DNA from: Streptomyces fungicidicus
Lineage (GTDB): Bacteria > Actinomycetota > Actinomycetes > Streptomycetales > Streptomycetaceae
NCBI RefSeq assembly: GCF_003665435.1
Contig: NZ_CP023407.1
Coordinates: 1,798,001-1,862,000, forward strand
Reading direction: 5' to 3'
Length of the DNA: 64,000 nt
A program made the position numbers and the translations under genes. Shown here in pieces: positions 1 through 8,305 of this stretch. The notes below the pieces were generated by a model. That model was not told the DNA's origin. It saw nothing but the letters and a program-made list of their open reading frames with translations, and made no database searches. Every line of letters begins with the position of its first letter. The stretch's first letter is position 1.

Positions 1-240
1 GTCGGCGCCGGTGGCGAGGAGGCTGCGTTCCCTGACGGTGAAGAGGACCCGTTTCCTGGACTCGTCGGTGTAGAAGGTCATCTCCTCGTCGAGCGAGAGC
101 CGCCCGCGCTCGGCGAAGGCGAGGACCCTGCCGTCGGAGCCGTCCGGGAGCAGCTCGCTCACGGTGTACCGGTCGCTCTTGAGAGAGGTCTTCTGCCGGA
201 CGGTGAAACGTCCGCCCGTCCGCTGTGCCGCACTGTCCAC
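1..240 (-). CDS. LURP-one-related family protein, C-terminus cut by window edge
   Basis: The minus strand reads about 80 residues in one open frame to the left edge. The translation contains FTVRQKTSLKSDRYTV, then DGRVLAFAERGRL, then MTFYTDESRKRVLFTVRER. This alternation of short beta strands with 'AFA.. R', 'FYTDE' and 'FTVRER' is what I know from bacterial LURP-one-related/scramblase-like (LOR, tubby-fold) proteins, which are usually about 160-200 residues. The function of the bacterial members is not established. I chose the GTG at 240 because the frame upstream offers no better start, but the start is uncertain. The gene is divergent from the histidine kinase, with 221 bp between them. 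The remaining part lies outside the window. Confidence 0.6.
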   Translation of the reverse strand, partial: MDSAAQRTGGRFTVRQKTSLKSDRYTVSELLPDGSDGRVLAFAERGRLSLDEEMTFYTDESRKRVLFTVRERSLLATGAD

Positions 241-461
241 CGTGTCGCTCCCCGAGGCCGTCGGTCCCTGCCGCCGCCCCTGTCGGCGTCCGGCGGAGCC
301 ATCCTCACCGCGCGCCCCCGCCCGGAGCAGTCTCCATAAGTCGCCGTCCGCAACGACCAAAGGTGACAGGGACGTTGGCGGCCGGTTGTTCACTTTCGTC
401 GTACGCCGGCACACCGAAGGGGGGACGCGGGCGCCCGGGGGCCGCCCTCTATCGTCTGCGC

Positions 462-2180
462 GTGGACGCAGCACAGACCCCCCTTGCCCGCCGACCGCTC
501 CGCTCCCGGCTCGCCGCCGCCTCCCCGTGGCCCCGCAAACGCATCGCCGGAGAGGTGGTGCTCACCGCGGTGCTCTCCGGGACGGCGGGGCTCCTCCACA
601 CCACGGAGAGCGGATCCGGGGCGCGGGGCGCCGCCATGGCGCTGGCGGTCGCCGTACTGTCACTGGCCCGGCGCGCGCTGCCGGCGACCGTGCTGATGGT
701 CTCCTCCGCGCTGGCCGGTGCGGTGCTCGGCGCGAATCCGCTGCTGGTCTGCGCGAGCTGGTCGGCGGGCAGCCGCATCAAGCGCCCGTGGCGGGCTCTG
801 GGCGCGTACGCGGCCGGGCTCGCGCTCTACTTCGTCGCAGCCTTCTCCGACACGGCCGGCGTCGAGGAGCTCGGACTGCCGGTGCTGCTGACGGCCGTGG
901 GCGCGGGTTCCTACCTGGTGCTGGCGGTCGTGCCGGGGCTCGCCTCCCGGTACCGCGCCCAGCGCCACGCGCTGCTGGACGCGCTGCAGCGGCACAACGC
1001 CCAACTGGTGCGCGAGCGGGCGATGGTGGCGCGGCAGGCCCGGCTGCTGGAACGGCAGCGCATCGCCCAGGACATGCACGACAGCCTCGGACACCAGCTC
1101 GCCCTGATCGCCGTGCACACCGGGGCGCTGGAGGTGGACCCCGACCTGGGCGACCGCCAGCGCGAAGGGGTGGGCATCCTCCGGGAGGCCTCCAGGGCGG
1201 CGATGCGGGAGCTGCGCGAGGCCGTGGGCATCCTGCGGGACGGCGTGGCCGAGCCCGCGCCGGACACGGAGGAGTCCGGACCGGCGACGGCCCGGGTGGC
1301 GGCCTCCGTCGACGCGCTGGTCGAGTCCTCGCGGGCCGCGGGCGCGACGGTGGAGCTGCGCCGCACCGGCACCGAACGGCCCCTCGCGCCCGCGGCCGAC
1401 CACGCGGTGTACCGCATCGCCCAGGAGGGTCTGACCAACGCCCACAAGCACGCGCCGGGCGCGCCGATCACCGTGGCGCTGCGCTACGAACCGGACAGCC
1501 TGGTGGTCGAGGTGGCCAACGGGCCGGTGCCGCCCGGCGCGCCGGCCGGGCCGCCCGCGGTCAGCGGCGGCCAGGGGCTGACCGGCCTCGAGGAGCGGGC
1601 CCGGCTGGTCGGCGGCATGGTGCACACCGGCCCCGCGCCCGGCGGGGGTTTCCGGCTCGCCGGGGTGCTGCCGTACGGCGGCGGGGGCCGGGCCCAGCCG
1701 GACGGTGCGACTTCCGTCGTCGCGGACGACGACTTCCGGGGGCAGACCGGCGCGGGCCCCGCGGGCGACGGTGGAGCGGTCAACGCACACCGTTCCGATC
1801 CGCAGAAGGAGTTCGCCTCCATCATGAGCAGCAAGAAGAACATCGCCCTCGGGTGCTCACTCACCGCCGTGGCCCTCGTCGTGGGCGCCGGCGCCCTCCT
1901 GTTCTGGGGGATGGGGAAGCTGATGGACGAGGTGGAGAAGGGCGTCATACCGGCGAGCGTGTACGAGTCGGCCGAGGTCGGCGACGCCGAGGCGGACCTC
2001 CGGAAGAAGTTCCCGGAGGGCGGCTCGCTGCTCACCGACGGCGTGGAGAAGAGCGGCCCGCCGCTGCCCGAGGACGCGGTCTGCGAGCACTTCGTGGACG
2101 AGGACGAGGACATCGTCTACCGGTTCTGCTTCCGCGACGGGAAGCTGTCCTCGAAGGAGTCCTACAAGCACGAGATCTGA
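462..2180 (+). CDS. NarL-type sensor histidine kinase with extra C-terminal membrane-anchored domain
   Basis: This is a membrane sensor kinase (572 residues) that would phosphorylate the response regulator 89 bp downstream. Residues about 28-165 are several hydrophobic segments. A coiled linker follows, then a HisKA_3 dimerisation domain with ERQRIAQDMHDSLGHQL, where His206 is the expected phosphorylation site. A HATPase follows at about 300-425, with QEGLTNAHKHA and GGQGLTGLEERA. The frame then stays open through a low-complexity linker into a second membrane helix (about 460-482) and a roughly 90-residue tail with two cysteines. The pattern 'VYESAEVGDAEADLRKKFP' in the tail recalls BamE/SmpA-like domains. 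I chose GTG 462 because the kinase's basic N-terminus begins there; upstream in-frame codons look non-coding. The fusion is unusual, see findings. Confidence 0.88.
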   Translation: MDAAQTPLARRPLRSRLAAASPWPRKRIAGEVVLTAVLSGTAGLLHTTESGSGARGAAMALAVAVLSLARRALPATVLMVSSALAGAVLGANPLLVCASWSAGSRIKRPWRALGAYAAGLALYFVAAFSDTAGVEELGLPVLLTAVGAGSYLVLAVVPGLASRYRAQRHALLDALQRHNAQLVRERAMVARQARLLERQRIAQDMHDSLGHQLALIAVHTGALEVDPDLGDRQREGVGILREASRAAMRELREAVGILRDGVAEPAPDTEESGPATARVAASVDALVESSRAAGATVELRRTGTERPLAPAADHAVYRIAQEGLTNAHKHAPGAPITVALRYEPDSLVVEVANGPVPPGAPAGPPAVSGGQGLTGLEERARLVGGMVHTGPAPGGGFRLAGVLPYGGGGRAQPDGATSVVADDDFRGQTGAGPAGDGGAVNAHRSDPQKEFASIMSSKKNIALGCSLTAVALVVGAGALLFWGMGKLMDEVEKGVIPASVYESAEVGDAEADLRKKFPEGGSLLTDGVEKSGPPLPEDAVCEHFVDEDEDIVYRFCFRDGKLSSKESYKHEI

Positions 2181-2269
2181 CCGGCAGTAGGTGGCGGCCG
2201 CCACCGGATCGGGCATGATGGGCGGGCTCCGCCGTTCACTTGTCCGACCGACACCGCGCAGGAGGCCGT

Positions 2270-2932
2270 GTGATCCGGGTCCTCGTCGCCGACGACGAGC
2301 CGCTCATCAGGGCCGGCATCAGGATGATCCTCACCTCGGCGGACGACATCGATGTCGTGGCCGAGGCGCGGGACGGCCGGGAGGCGGTGGAGACCGCCCG
2401 GAGCACCGCGGTCGACGTGGCGCTGCTGGACATCCAGATGCCGGTGATGGACGGGCTGACCGCGCTGGCCGAACTCGGCCGCGTCGCACCGGGGGTGCGC
2501 GTGCTGATCCTCACCACGTTCGGCGAACGCGACAACGTGCTGCGGGCGCTCGGCCACGGCAGCGCGGGCTTCCTGCTGAAGGACTCCGCGCCGCAGGAGC
2601 TGATCCACGCGGTCCGCGCGGCGGCGGCCGGCAACGCCTATCTGTCGCCGGCCGCCACCCGGCACGTCGTGGACACCCTCGCCTCGCCCGCCGCGACGGT
2701 GCGCGGCGAGGAGGCGCGGCGCCGGCTGGCCGGACTGACCGCACGCGAGAGCGAGGTGCTGGCCCTGCTCGGCGAGGGCCTGTCGAACGCGGACGCCGGT
2801 GCCCGGCTGCACATGAGCGAGGCCACGGTGAAGACGTACGTCAGCCGCATCCTGACCAAGCTCGACTGCGAGAACCGGGTCCAGGCGGCGCTCCTGGCCC
2901 GCGACGCGGGCCTGGAGCCGACCGCGGGGTGA
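2270..2932 (+). CDS. NarL/FixJ-family response regulator
   Basis: This 220-residue cytoplasmic regulator is the partner of the preceding kinase. The receiver domain (about 1-120) has the acidic pair in VADDEPLIRAG, the phospho-acceptor Asp54 in LLDIQMPVMDG, the switch Thr in ILTTFGE and the conserved Lys in LLKDSAPQEL. A LuxR-type helix-turn-helix (about 150-210) follows with LTARESEVLALLGEGLSN and EATVKTYVSRILTKL. The GTG at 2270 is preceded by GGAGG at 2261-2265 and gives a standard N-terminus; an in-frame upstream codon at 2240 would add ten non-homologous residues. The gene converges on the aldehyde dehydrogenase, with only 6 bp between the stops. Its targets are unknown. Confidence 0.92.
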   Translation: MIRVLVADDEPLIRAGIRMILTSADDIDVVAEARDGREAVETARSTAVDVALLDIQMPVMDGLTALAELGRVAPGVRVLILTTFGERDNVLRALGHGSAGFLLKDSAPQELIHAVRAAAAGNAYLSPAATRHVVDTLASPAATVRGEEARRRLAGLTARESEVLALLGEGLSNADAGARLHMSEATVKTYVSRILTKLDCENRVQAALLARDAGLEPTAG

Positions 2933-2938
2933 GCGGAC

Positions 2939-4468
2939 TCAGAGCTCCAGCCCGCCGTTGAACCTCCGGGGCAGCCCCAGCGGGTTGCCGTCCTTCAGCT
3001 CCGCGGGCAGCAGCGCCTCGGGCGTCCCCTGGTAGACGACCGGCCGCAGCCACCGCTCGATGGCCGTGCCGCCGACCGACGTGGACGTCGAGGTGGTCGC
3101 GGGGTACGGGCCGCCGTGGTGCTGGGCGGGGGCGACCGCGACGCCGGTGGGCCAGCCGTTCACCAGCACCCGGCCGGCCAGCGGCGTCAGCTCCTGGACG
3201 AGTTCGGCGCCGCGCCCCTCCCCCGCCGCCTCCGCGTCGGACAGCTGGACGGTCGCGGTGAGGTTGCCGGGCAGCCGCGACAGCACGGCCCGCACCTCGG
3301 CGTCGTCCTGGTAGCGGGCCACCACGGTGACCGGTCCGAAGCACTCCTCGAGGAGCAGGTCGTGCTCGCCCTCCTCGGCCAGCCGGCCCGCCGGGACGGT
3401 GAGGAACCCGGCGCTGACGGTGTGCTCGCCGCCCGCTCCGGGAGTCACCGGGGACTCCACGTCGGGCAGCTCGCCGCGCTCGGCGACCCCGGCGACGAAG
3501 TTGTCCCGCATGCGGTGGTCGAGCAGGACGCCCGCGTCGGTGTCGCTGACGGCGGCCGTCAGCGACTTGACCAGCGCGTCACCGGCCTCGCCGGCCGGCG
3601 CGAGGACGAGGCCCGGCTTCACGCAGAACTGGCCGACGCCCAGCGTCATGGAACCGGCGAGCCCCGCGCCGATCGCCTCGCCGCGCTCGGCGGCGGCGGC
3701 CTCGGTGACGACGACCGGGTTCAGGGAGCCCAGCTCCCCGTGGAACGGGATGGGGACGGGCCGGGCGGCGGCCGCGTCGAAGAGGGCACGGCCGCCGCGG
3801 ACGGAGCCGGTGAAGCCGGCCGCCGCGACCAGCGGGTGCCTGATCAGCTCGAGGCCCGCCTCGAAGCCGTGCACCAGGCCGAGCACGCCCTCGGGAACGC
3901 CGTGGCGGGCGGCGGCACGGCGCAGCACCTTGGCGACCAGCTCGGACAGTCCGGGGTGGTCGGGGTGGGCCTTGACGACGACCGGGCAGCCGGCCGCGAG
4001 GGCGCTCGCGGTGTCGCCGCCGGCCACGGAGAAGGCGAAGGGGAAGTTGGAGGCCGAGTAGACGGCGACGACGCCCAGCGGGATCTTGTAGCGGCGCAGG
4101 TCCGGGACGGGCGGGGTCGCGGTGTCGTCGGGGTGGTCGATGACGACGTCGAGGAAGGCGCCCTCCTCGACGATGCCGGCGAAGGCGCGCAGCTGGTAAC
4201 AGGTGCGGGCGAGTTCGCCGTTGAGCCGGACCGGACCGAGGGCGGTCTCCGCGTCGGCGGCCTCGACGAGCCGGTCCCTGGCGGCCTTGAGCTCGTCGGC
4301 GGCCGAGCGCAGGAAGGCGGCGCGGACGGTGCGGTCCGTCAGCGCGTCGCGCGCCTCGTGCGCGGCGCGGACGGCGGCGTCCACCTCCTGGGCTGTGGCC
4401 TCCACCGCAACCTGCTCACGCTGCTTCCCGGTTCGGGGGTCGACACTCCAGACTGGTGCTGCTGCCAC
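2939..4468 (-). CDS. NADP-type aldehyde dehydrogenase, probable alpha-ketoglutarate semialdehyde dehydrogenase
   Basis: The 509-residue enzyme belongs to the aldehyde dehydrogenase superfamily. It would oxidise 2,5-dioxopentanoate (alpha-ketoglutarate semialdehyde) to alpha-ketoglutarate, the last step of oxidative uronate and pentose catabolism. Visible motifs are SASNFPFAFSVAGGDTASAL (cofactor and oxyanion Asn141), VVKAHPDHP with Lys166, FTGSVRGGRALF, the general base Glu245 in FHGELGSLNP and the catalytic Cys282 in GQFCVKPG. The GELGSLNP and GQFCVKPG forms are typical of the KGSALDH subgroup rather than of betaine aldehyde dehydrogenases. GTG 4468 has GGAGGGA eight bases upstream. The gene is divergent from an IclR regulator. 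Its likely substrate producers, kdgD and the 24-26 kb dehydratase genes, are elsewhere in the window. Confidence 0.88.
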   Translation of the reverse strand: MAAAPVWSVDPRTGKQREQVAVEATAQEVDAAVRAAHEARDALTDRTVRAAFLRSAADELKAARDRLVEAADAETALGPVRLNGELARTCYQLRAFAGIVEEGAFLDVVIDHPDDTATPPVPDLRRYKIPLGVVAVYSASNFPFAFSVAGGDTASALAAGCPVVVKAHPDHPGLSELVAKVLRRAAARHGVPEGVLGLVHGFEAGLELIRHPLVAAAGFTGSVRGGRALFDAAAARPVPIPFHGELGSLNPVVVTEAAAAERGEAIGAGLAGSMTLGVGQFCVKPGLVLAPAGEAGDALVKSLTAAVSDTDAGVLLDHRMRDNFVAGVAERGELPDVESPVTPGAGGEHTVSAGFLTVPAGRLAEEGEHDLLLEECFGPVTVVARYQDDAEVRAVLSRLPGNLTATVQLSDAEAAGEGRGAELVQELTPLAGRVLVNGWPTGVAVAPAQHHGGPYPATTSTSTSVGGTAIERWLRPVVYQGTPEALLPAELKDGNPLGLPRRFNGGLEL

Positions 4469-4531
4469 CGCGGGTCCCTCCACTTGATTGCCGCATGCAA
4501 TGCCGCAGTATGTACGCCACCCCGCAGCGGT

Positions 4532-4547
4532 GTTCGATATACTGAAC
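4532..4547. promoter_or_regulatory. Palindromic operator candidate between aldehyde dehydrogenase and IclR genes
   Basis: GTTCGATATACTGAAC is a 16-bp inverted repeat with GTTC/GAAC outer arms and a TATA core. It lies in the 142-bp divergent region, 64 bp from the IclR start and 64 bp from the dehydrogenase start. It resembles the AT-centred palindromes bound by IclR-family repressors, so autoregulation and control of the dehydrogenase are likely. A 7-bp direct repeat TGCCGCA (4489 and 4501) sits next to it. No binding evidence is available. Confidence 0.55.
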
Positions 4548-4610
4548 GCCGTCTCTGTGGGTGAATGTGCTTCGGAGACTATTTCCAGGCCAACGAAGGG
4601 GTCAAGGGCG

Positions 4611-5384
4611 ATGTCGGCTGGCGAGACGGGCGGCGGCGCCCAGGTCAAGTCCGCGGTGCGGACCGTTGAACTGCTCGAATACTTCGCCGGACGCCCCGGC
4701 ATGCACTCCCTGGCGGCGGTCCAGGAGGCCGTGGGCTACCCCAAGTCGAGCCTCTACATGCTGCTGCGCACCCTCGTGGAGCTCGGCTGGGTGGAGACGG
4801 ACGCGACCGGCACCCGGTACGGCATCGGCGTCCGGGCGCTGCTGGTGGGCACGTCCTACATCGACGGCGACGAGGTCGTCGCGGCGGCCCGGCCCACGCT
4901 GGACCGGCTCTCGGACGACACCACGGAGACCATCCACCTCGCCCGGCTGGACGGCACCAACGTGGTCTACCTCGCCACCCGCCAGTCGCAGCACTACCTG
5001 CGCCCCTTCACCCGGGTCGGCCGCCGGCTGCCCGCGCACTCGACGTCGCTGGGCAAGGCGCTGCTGAGCACCTACGCGGACGAGCAGGTGCGCAAGATGC
5101 TCCCGGAGACGCTGCCGGCGCTGACCGAGAACACCATCACCGACCGGGAGAAGCTCATCGAGGAGCTGCACCTGGTGCGCGAGCAGGGCTTCGCCGTGGA
5201 CCGCGAGGAGAACACCCTGGGGCTGCGCTGCTTCGGCGTGGCGATCCCGTACCGGACCCCCGCACGGGACGCGATCAGCTGCTCGGTGCCGGTGGCGCGG
5301 CTCACGCCCGCGCACGAGCAGATGGTCAAGGACGCCCTGTTCGACGCACGCGACCGGCTGACCCTGGCCACCCGGAGGCTCTGA
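4611..5384 (+). CDS. IclR-family transcriptional regulator
   Basis: The 257-residue regulator has an N-terminal winged helix (about 10-75), KSAVRTVELLEYFAGRP to YPKSSLYMLLRTLVELGWVE. A C-terminal IclR effector-binding domain (about 85-255) follows, with the hallmarks RRLPAHSTSLGKALLS and GFAVDREENTLGLRCFGVAI. The ATG at 4611 follows AAGGGGTCAAGGGCG, and its N-terminus matches the family length; further upstream in-frame ATGs would place the operator inside the gene. The gene is divergent from the ketoglutarate semialdehyde dehydrogenase and probably represses it, responding to a uronate or pentonate intermediate. The GNAT gene follows after 3 bp and is probably co-transcribed. Confidence 0.9.
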   Translation: MSAGETGGGAQVKSAVRTVELLEYFAGRPGMHSLAAVQEAVGYPKSSLYMLLRTLVELGWVETDATGTRYGIGVRALLVGTSYIDGDEVVAAARPTLDRLSDDTTETIHLARLDGTNVVYLATRQSQHYLRPFTRVGRRLPAHSTSLGKALLSTYADEQVRKMLPETLPALTENTITDREKLIEELHLVREQGFAVDREENTLGLRCFGVAIPYRTPARDAISCSVPVARLTPAHEQMVKDALFDARDRLTLATRRL

Positions 5385-5387
5385 CCC

Positions 5388-5864
5388 ATGGACATCGCCC
5401 TGCGACCGGTGCACGACAGCGACCTGCCGGTCTTCTACCGGCAGCTGAACGACCCGGAGTCGCTGCACATGGCGGCCTTCACCCCCGAGGACCCGGCCGA
5501 CCGGTCCCGTTTCGACGCCCACTGGGCGCACATCCGCAGCTCGCCGGGGATCGTGGTGCGCACGGTGCTGGCCGACGGCGACGTGGTGGGCCACGCGTCG
5601 GTGTACGGGGAGCCGGGCGAGCGCGAGGTGACGTACTGGGTCGACCGCGCCTACTGGGGCAAGGGCATCGCCACGGCCGCGCTGCGCGGGCTGCTGGCCG
5701 AGGTGTCCGATCGCCCGCTGTACGCGCGCGTGGCCGCCGACAACACGGGGTCGCGGCGGGTGCTGGAGCGGTGCGGCTTCGAGGTCTCCGCGCACGCCAC
5801 GGGGTACGCCGCCGCGCGGGGCGCCGAGATCGACGAGCTGGTGCTCCACCTGGCCGCTTCATGA
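5388..5864 (+). CDS. GNAT-family N-acetyltransferase
   Basis: The 158-residue protein has the GNAT fold: an N-terminal strand-helix, IALRPVHDSDLPVFYRQLND, the beta strands VVGHASVYGEPGEREVTYWV, and the acetyl-CoA loop DRAYWGKGIATAALRGLL at about 85-102. The C-terminal NTGSRRVLERCGFEV segment is typical of RimJ-like members that acetylate small molecules or protein N-termini. The substrate cannot be told from sequence. The gene starts 3 bp after the IclR stop, so it is likely read as the second gene of that unit. Confidence 0.85.
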   Translation: MDIALRPVHDSDLPVFYRQLNDPESLHMAAFTPEDPADRSRFDAHWAHIRSSPGIVVRTVLADGDVVGHASVYGEPGEREVTYWVDRAYWGKGIATAALRGLLAEVSDRPLYARVAADNTGSRRVLERCGFEVSAHATGYAAARGAEIDELVLHLAAS

Positions 5865-5929
5865 ACGCCCGATGAGAAAACGGGCGTAAGGGAACGCATC
5901 GGCCCCTCCCGTTCGTCTGTCCGGACGGT

Positions 5930-7387
5930 ATGAACAAGACGATCAGGCATGCCTCGGTCTTCATACTGCTCCTGGTGTTCGCCCTGCTGGTCAGGGCGAC
6001 CTGGGTGCAGTTCCACGAGGGCCGGGCGCTCGCGGACGACAGTGACAACCGGCGCAACGCGATCGAGACGTACGCGGAGCCGCTCGGGGACATCATCGTG
6101 GCCGGCGAGCCGGTCACCGGCTCGGCGCGGACGGAAGGGGGCGACCTCGCCCACAAGCGCACCTACGAGAACGGCCCGCTGTACGCGGCGGTGACGGGCT
6201 ACGCCTCGCAGGCCTACGCCCCGACGCAGCTGGAGGGCATCTACGAGGACGTGCTCAACGGCACGGACCCCCGGCTGAAGACGGTGACGGACACCGTCAC
6301 CGACCGGCGCGCCGACCCCGGCGACGTGGTGACGACCGTCGACCCGGCGGTGCAGAAGGCGGCGTACGAGGCGCTCGGCGACAAGAAGGGCGCGGCGGTC
6401 GCCATCGACCCGAAGACCGGCCGGATCCTCGCGGCGGTGTCCACCCCCTCGTACGACCCGACGGCGCTGACCGACGCCAACACCGCGGGCGAGGCCTGGC
6501 AGAAGCTGACCGGGGATCCCGACAAGCCGCTCACCAACCGGGCGCTGCGCCAGCCGCTGCCGCCCGGCTCGACCTTCAAGCTGGTCGTCGCCGCGGCCGC
6601 GCTGGAGGACGGGCTGTACACGTCGGTGGACGCGCGGACCGACAGCCCCGACCCGTACACGCTGCCGGGCACGGTCACGGACCTCACCAACGAGAACCCC
6701 GACGCGCCCTGCGAGGACGCCTCGATCCGGGTCGCGCTCCAGTACTCCTGCAACAACGTCTTCGCGAAGATGGCCGTGGACCTGGGCCAGGACAAGGTGC
6801 GGGCGACGGCCGAGAAGTTCGGCTTCAACGACGAGAAGCAGGACGTGCCGGTGCGCGCCCACACCAGCGTCTACCCCTCGGACATGGTGCCGTCGCAGAC
6901 CGCGCTCACCGGTATCGGCCAGTTCGACGTGACCGCGACCCCGCTGCAGATGGCGATGGTGACGGCGGCGCTGGCCAACGACGGGGAGCTGGTGTCGCCC
7001 CACATGGTGAGCCGGGTCACCGACGGCGACGGCGACGTGCTGGAGGACCACGACGACGGGGCCGCCACGAAGCGGATCGTCAGCTCCTCCACCGCCGAGC
7101 AGCTCCGGTCGGCGATGGAGACGGTGGTCGAGGAGGGCACCGGGTCGAACGCGCGGATGTCCGGCGCCACCGTGGGCGGCAAGACGGGCACCGCGCAGCA
7201 CGGCGAGAACAACAGCAAGATGCCGTACGCCTGGTTCACCTCGTACGCCACCTCGGACTCCACGGGCGAGCAGGTCGCCGTGGCCGTCATGGTGGAGCAG
7301 TCCGACGCGGCCCGCTCGGAGATCAGCGGCAACGGTCTTGCGGCCCCGGTCGCCAGGGCCGCCATGGAAGCGGCGCTGCGGGACTGA
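5930..7387 (+). CDS. Class B penicillin-binding protein (PbpA/FtsI-type transpeptidase)
   Basis: The 485-residue peptidoglycan D,D-transpeptidase is anchored by one N-terminal helix (about 8-25). It has a short non-catalytic module containing the 'R..Y..G.L' type region (about 35-130). The transpeptidase domain carries all three active-site motifs: Ser214-x-x-Lys217 in PGSTFKLVVA, Ser273-Cys-Asn in QYSCNNVFAK, and Lys418-Thr-Gly in GGKTGTAQHG. Length and layout match PbpA-like enzymes of actinobacteria. Unlike the usual pbpA locus, no ftsW, pknA or pknB is beside it. It is likely a paralogue with a developmental or condition-specific role, but that is inference. A strong hairpin follows the stop. 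Confidence 0.9.
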   Translation: MNKTIRHASVFILLLVFALLVRATWVQFHEGRALADDSDNRRNAIETYAEPLGDIIVAGEPVTGSARTEGGDLAHKRTYENGPLYAAVTGYASQAYAPTQLEGIYEDVLNGTDPRLKTVTDTVTDRRADPGDVVTTVDPAVQKAAYEALGDKKGAAVAIDPKTGRILAAVSTPSYDPTALTDANTAGEAWQKLTGDPDKPLTNRALRQPLPPGSTFKLVVAAAALEDGLYTSVDARTDSPDPYTLPGTVTDLTNENPDAPCEDASIRVALQYSCNNVFAKMAVDLGQDKVRATAEKFGFNDEKQDVPVRAHTSVYPSDMVPSQTALTGIGQFDVTATPLQMAMVTAALANDGELVSPHMVSRVTDGDGDVLEDHDDGAATKRIVSSSTAEQLRSAMETVVEEGTGSNARMSGATVGGKTGTAQHGENNSKMPYAWFTSYATSDSTGEQVAVAVMVEQSDAARSEISGNGLAAPVARAAMEAALRD

Positions 7388-7417
7388 ACCCTTCCGGCCC
7401 CCGGGCCGTCTCTACGG

Positions 7418-7451
7418 ACGGGCCGCCCCCATCCCCCCGGGGGCGGCCCGT
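7418..7451 (+). terminator. Terminator of the penicillin-binding protein gene
   Basis: A perfect 13-bp stem (ACGGGCCGCCCCC pairing with its complement at 7439-7451) closes an 8-nt C-rich loop. There is no T-run, which is common for Streptomyces terminators. Confidence 0.75.
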
Positions 7452-7625
7452 CGCGCCGTGTCGCGATGTCTGCCGTCCCCGCACTTCTCCCGGACGTCGT
7501 TCCGTGCTTTCGTGTGACGGGATTCGCCTGCCGACCGGCCAGACAGCGTTCGACCCTCCGTACGAACCGGTCAATGATCACTGCTACGCTCCGGAACTCA
7601 CTCCGGTCGGCTCCGGACTTTCACA

Positions 7626-7641
7626 TGTCATCTACATGACA
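7626..7641. promoter_or_regulatory. Inverted repeat upstream of sigma-factor operon
   Basis: TGTCAT-CTAC-ATGACA is a 6-bp inverted repeat with a 4-nt spacer, 58 bp before the sigma start. Position and symmetry suggest an operator or a sigma-specific promoter element. No regulator is known for it. Confidence 0.4.
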
Positions 7642-7699
7642 CACACCGTCACCGGGTCCCCGTCGGGCCGCCCGGCACCGCTGCGAGGGGAGGTCGCCC

Positions 7700-8305
7700 G
7701 TGGGCACCGTCGTCGACGACGCCGCCTCCGTGGAGTTCCACGCGTTCTTCGAACGCCACTACGCCGAACTGTCCCGGCTGGCGCATCTGCTGACGGGTGA
7801 GGCGGACGCCGCCGACGATCTGGCGGCGGACGCGCTGCTGGCGCTGTGGCACCGCTGGGACCGGGTGCGGGCCGCCGACCATCCGGCGGCGTACGCCCGG
7901 GGCGTGGTGGCCAACCTGGCCCGTACCCGGATCCGCAGCGCGGTGCGGGAGCGGCGGCGGATCGCGCTGTTCTGGTCGCCGCGCGAGGAGCGGGCCGAGA
8001 ACCCCGACGTGCCGGGCGTGGTGGACGTGCAGGAGGCGCTGCGCCGGCTGCCGTTCCGCAAGCGGGCCTGCGTGGTGCTGCGGCACGCGTTCGACCTGTC
8101 GGAGAAGGACACCGCGCTGGCGCTCGGCATCTCGGTCGGTACGGTGAAGAGCCAGACCTCGAAGGGGATGACCGAACTGCAGCGGCTGCTGGGCACGCGG
8201 GAGGTACCGCGCCGGGTGCACGAGGCGGTGGCGGCCACCGCGGGCGGGGAGGCGGCCGGGGGCGTGCGTCGACGTCCCGGCGGGGCCACGGGGAGGAACC
8301 GATGA
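7700..8305 (+). CDS. SigE-family ECF-like RNA polymerase sigma factor
   Basis: The 201-residue protein has sigma-70 region 2 (about 15-80: YAELSRLAHLLTGEADAADD, ALWHRWDRVRAADHPAAY) and region 4 (about 110-160: ALRRLPFRKRACVVLRHAF, LALGISVGTVKSQTSKGM). It lacks regions 1 and 3, as in ECF sigmas of the actinobacterial SigE (TIGR02983) family. GTG 7700 follows GAGGGGAGG at 7685-7693. It overlaps the next gene by ATGA, so the two are translationally coupled; the partner probably controls its activity. Confidence 0.88.
   Translation: MGTVVDDAASVEFHAFFERHYAELSRLAHLLTGEADAADDLAADALLALWHRWDRVRAADHPAAYARGVVANLARTRIRSAVRERRRIALFWSPREERAENPDVPGVVDVQEALRRLPFRKRACVVLRHAFDLSEKDTALALGISVGTVKSQTSKGMTELQRLLGTREVPRRVHEAVAATAGGEAAGGVRRRPGGATGRNR

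Larger units (their letters stand above)
7388..7699. other. 312-bp intergenic region
   Basis: There is no coding sequence here. It holds the terminator hairpin of the penicillin-binding protein gene and, further down, an inverted repeat about 60 bp before the sigma-factor start. Between them is AT-richer sequence that probably contains the sigma-operon promoter. Confidence 0.7.

Noticed and set aside
1824..2180. A separate gene for the C-terminal tail of the histidine kinase
   Set aside because: There is an AAGGAG and an ATG, but no stop codon interrupts the kinase frame and the spacer is long (12 nt). Kept as a fusion, with the alternative noted in findings.
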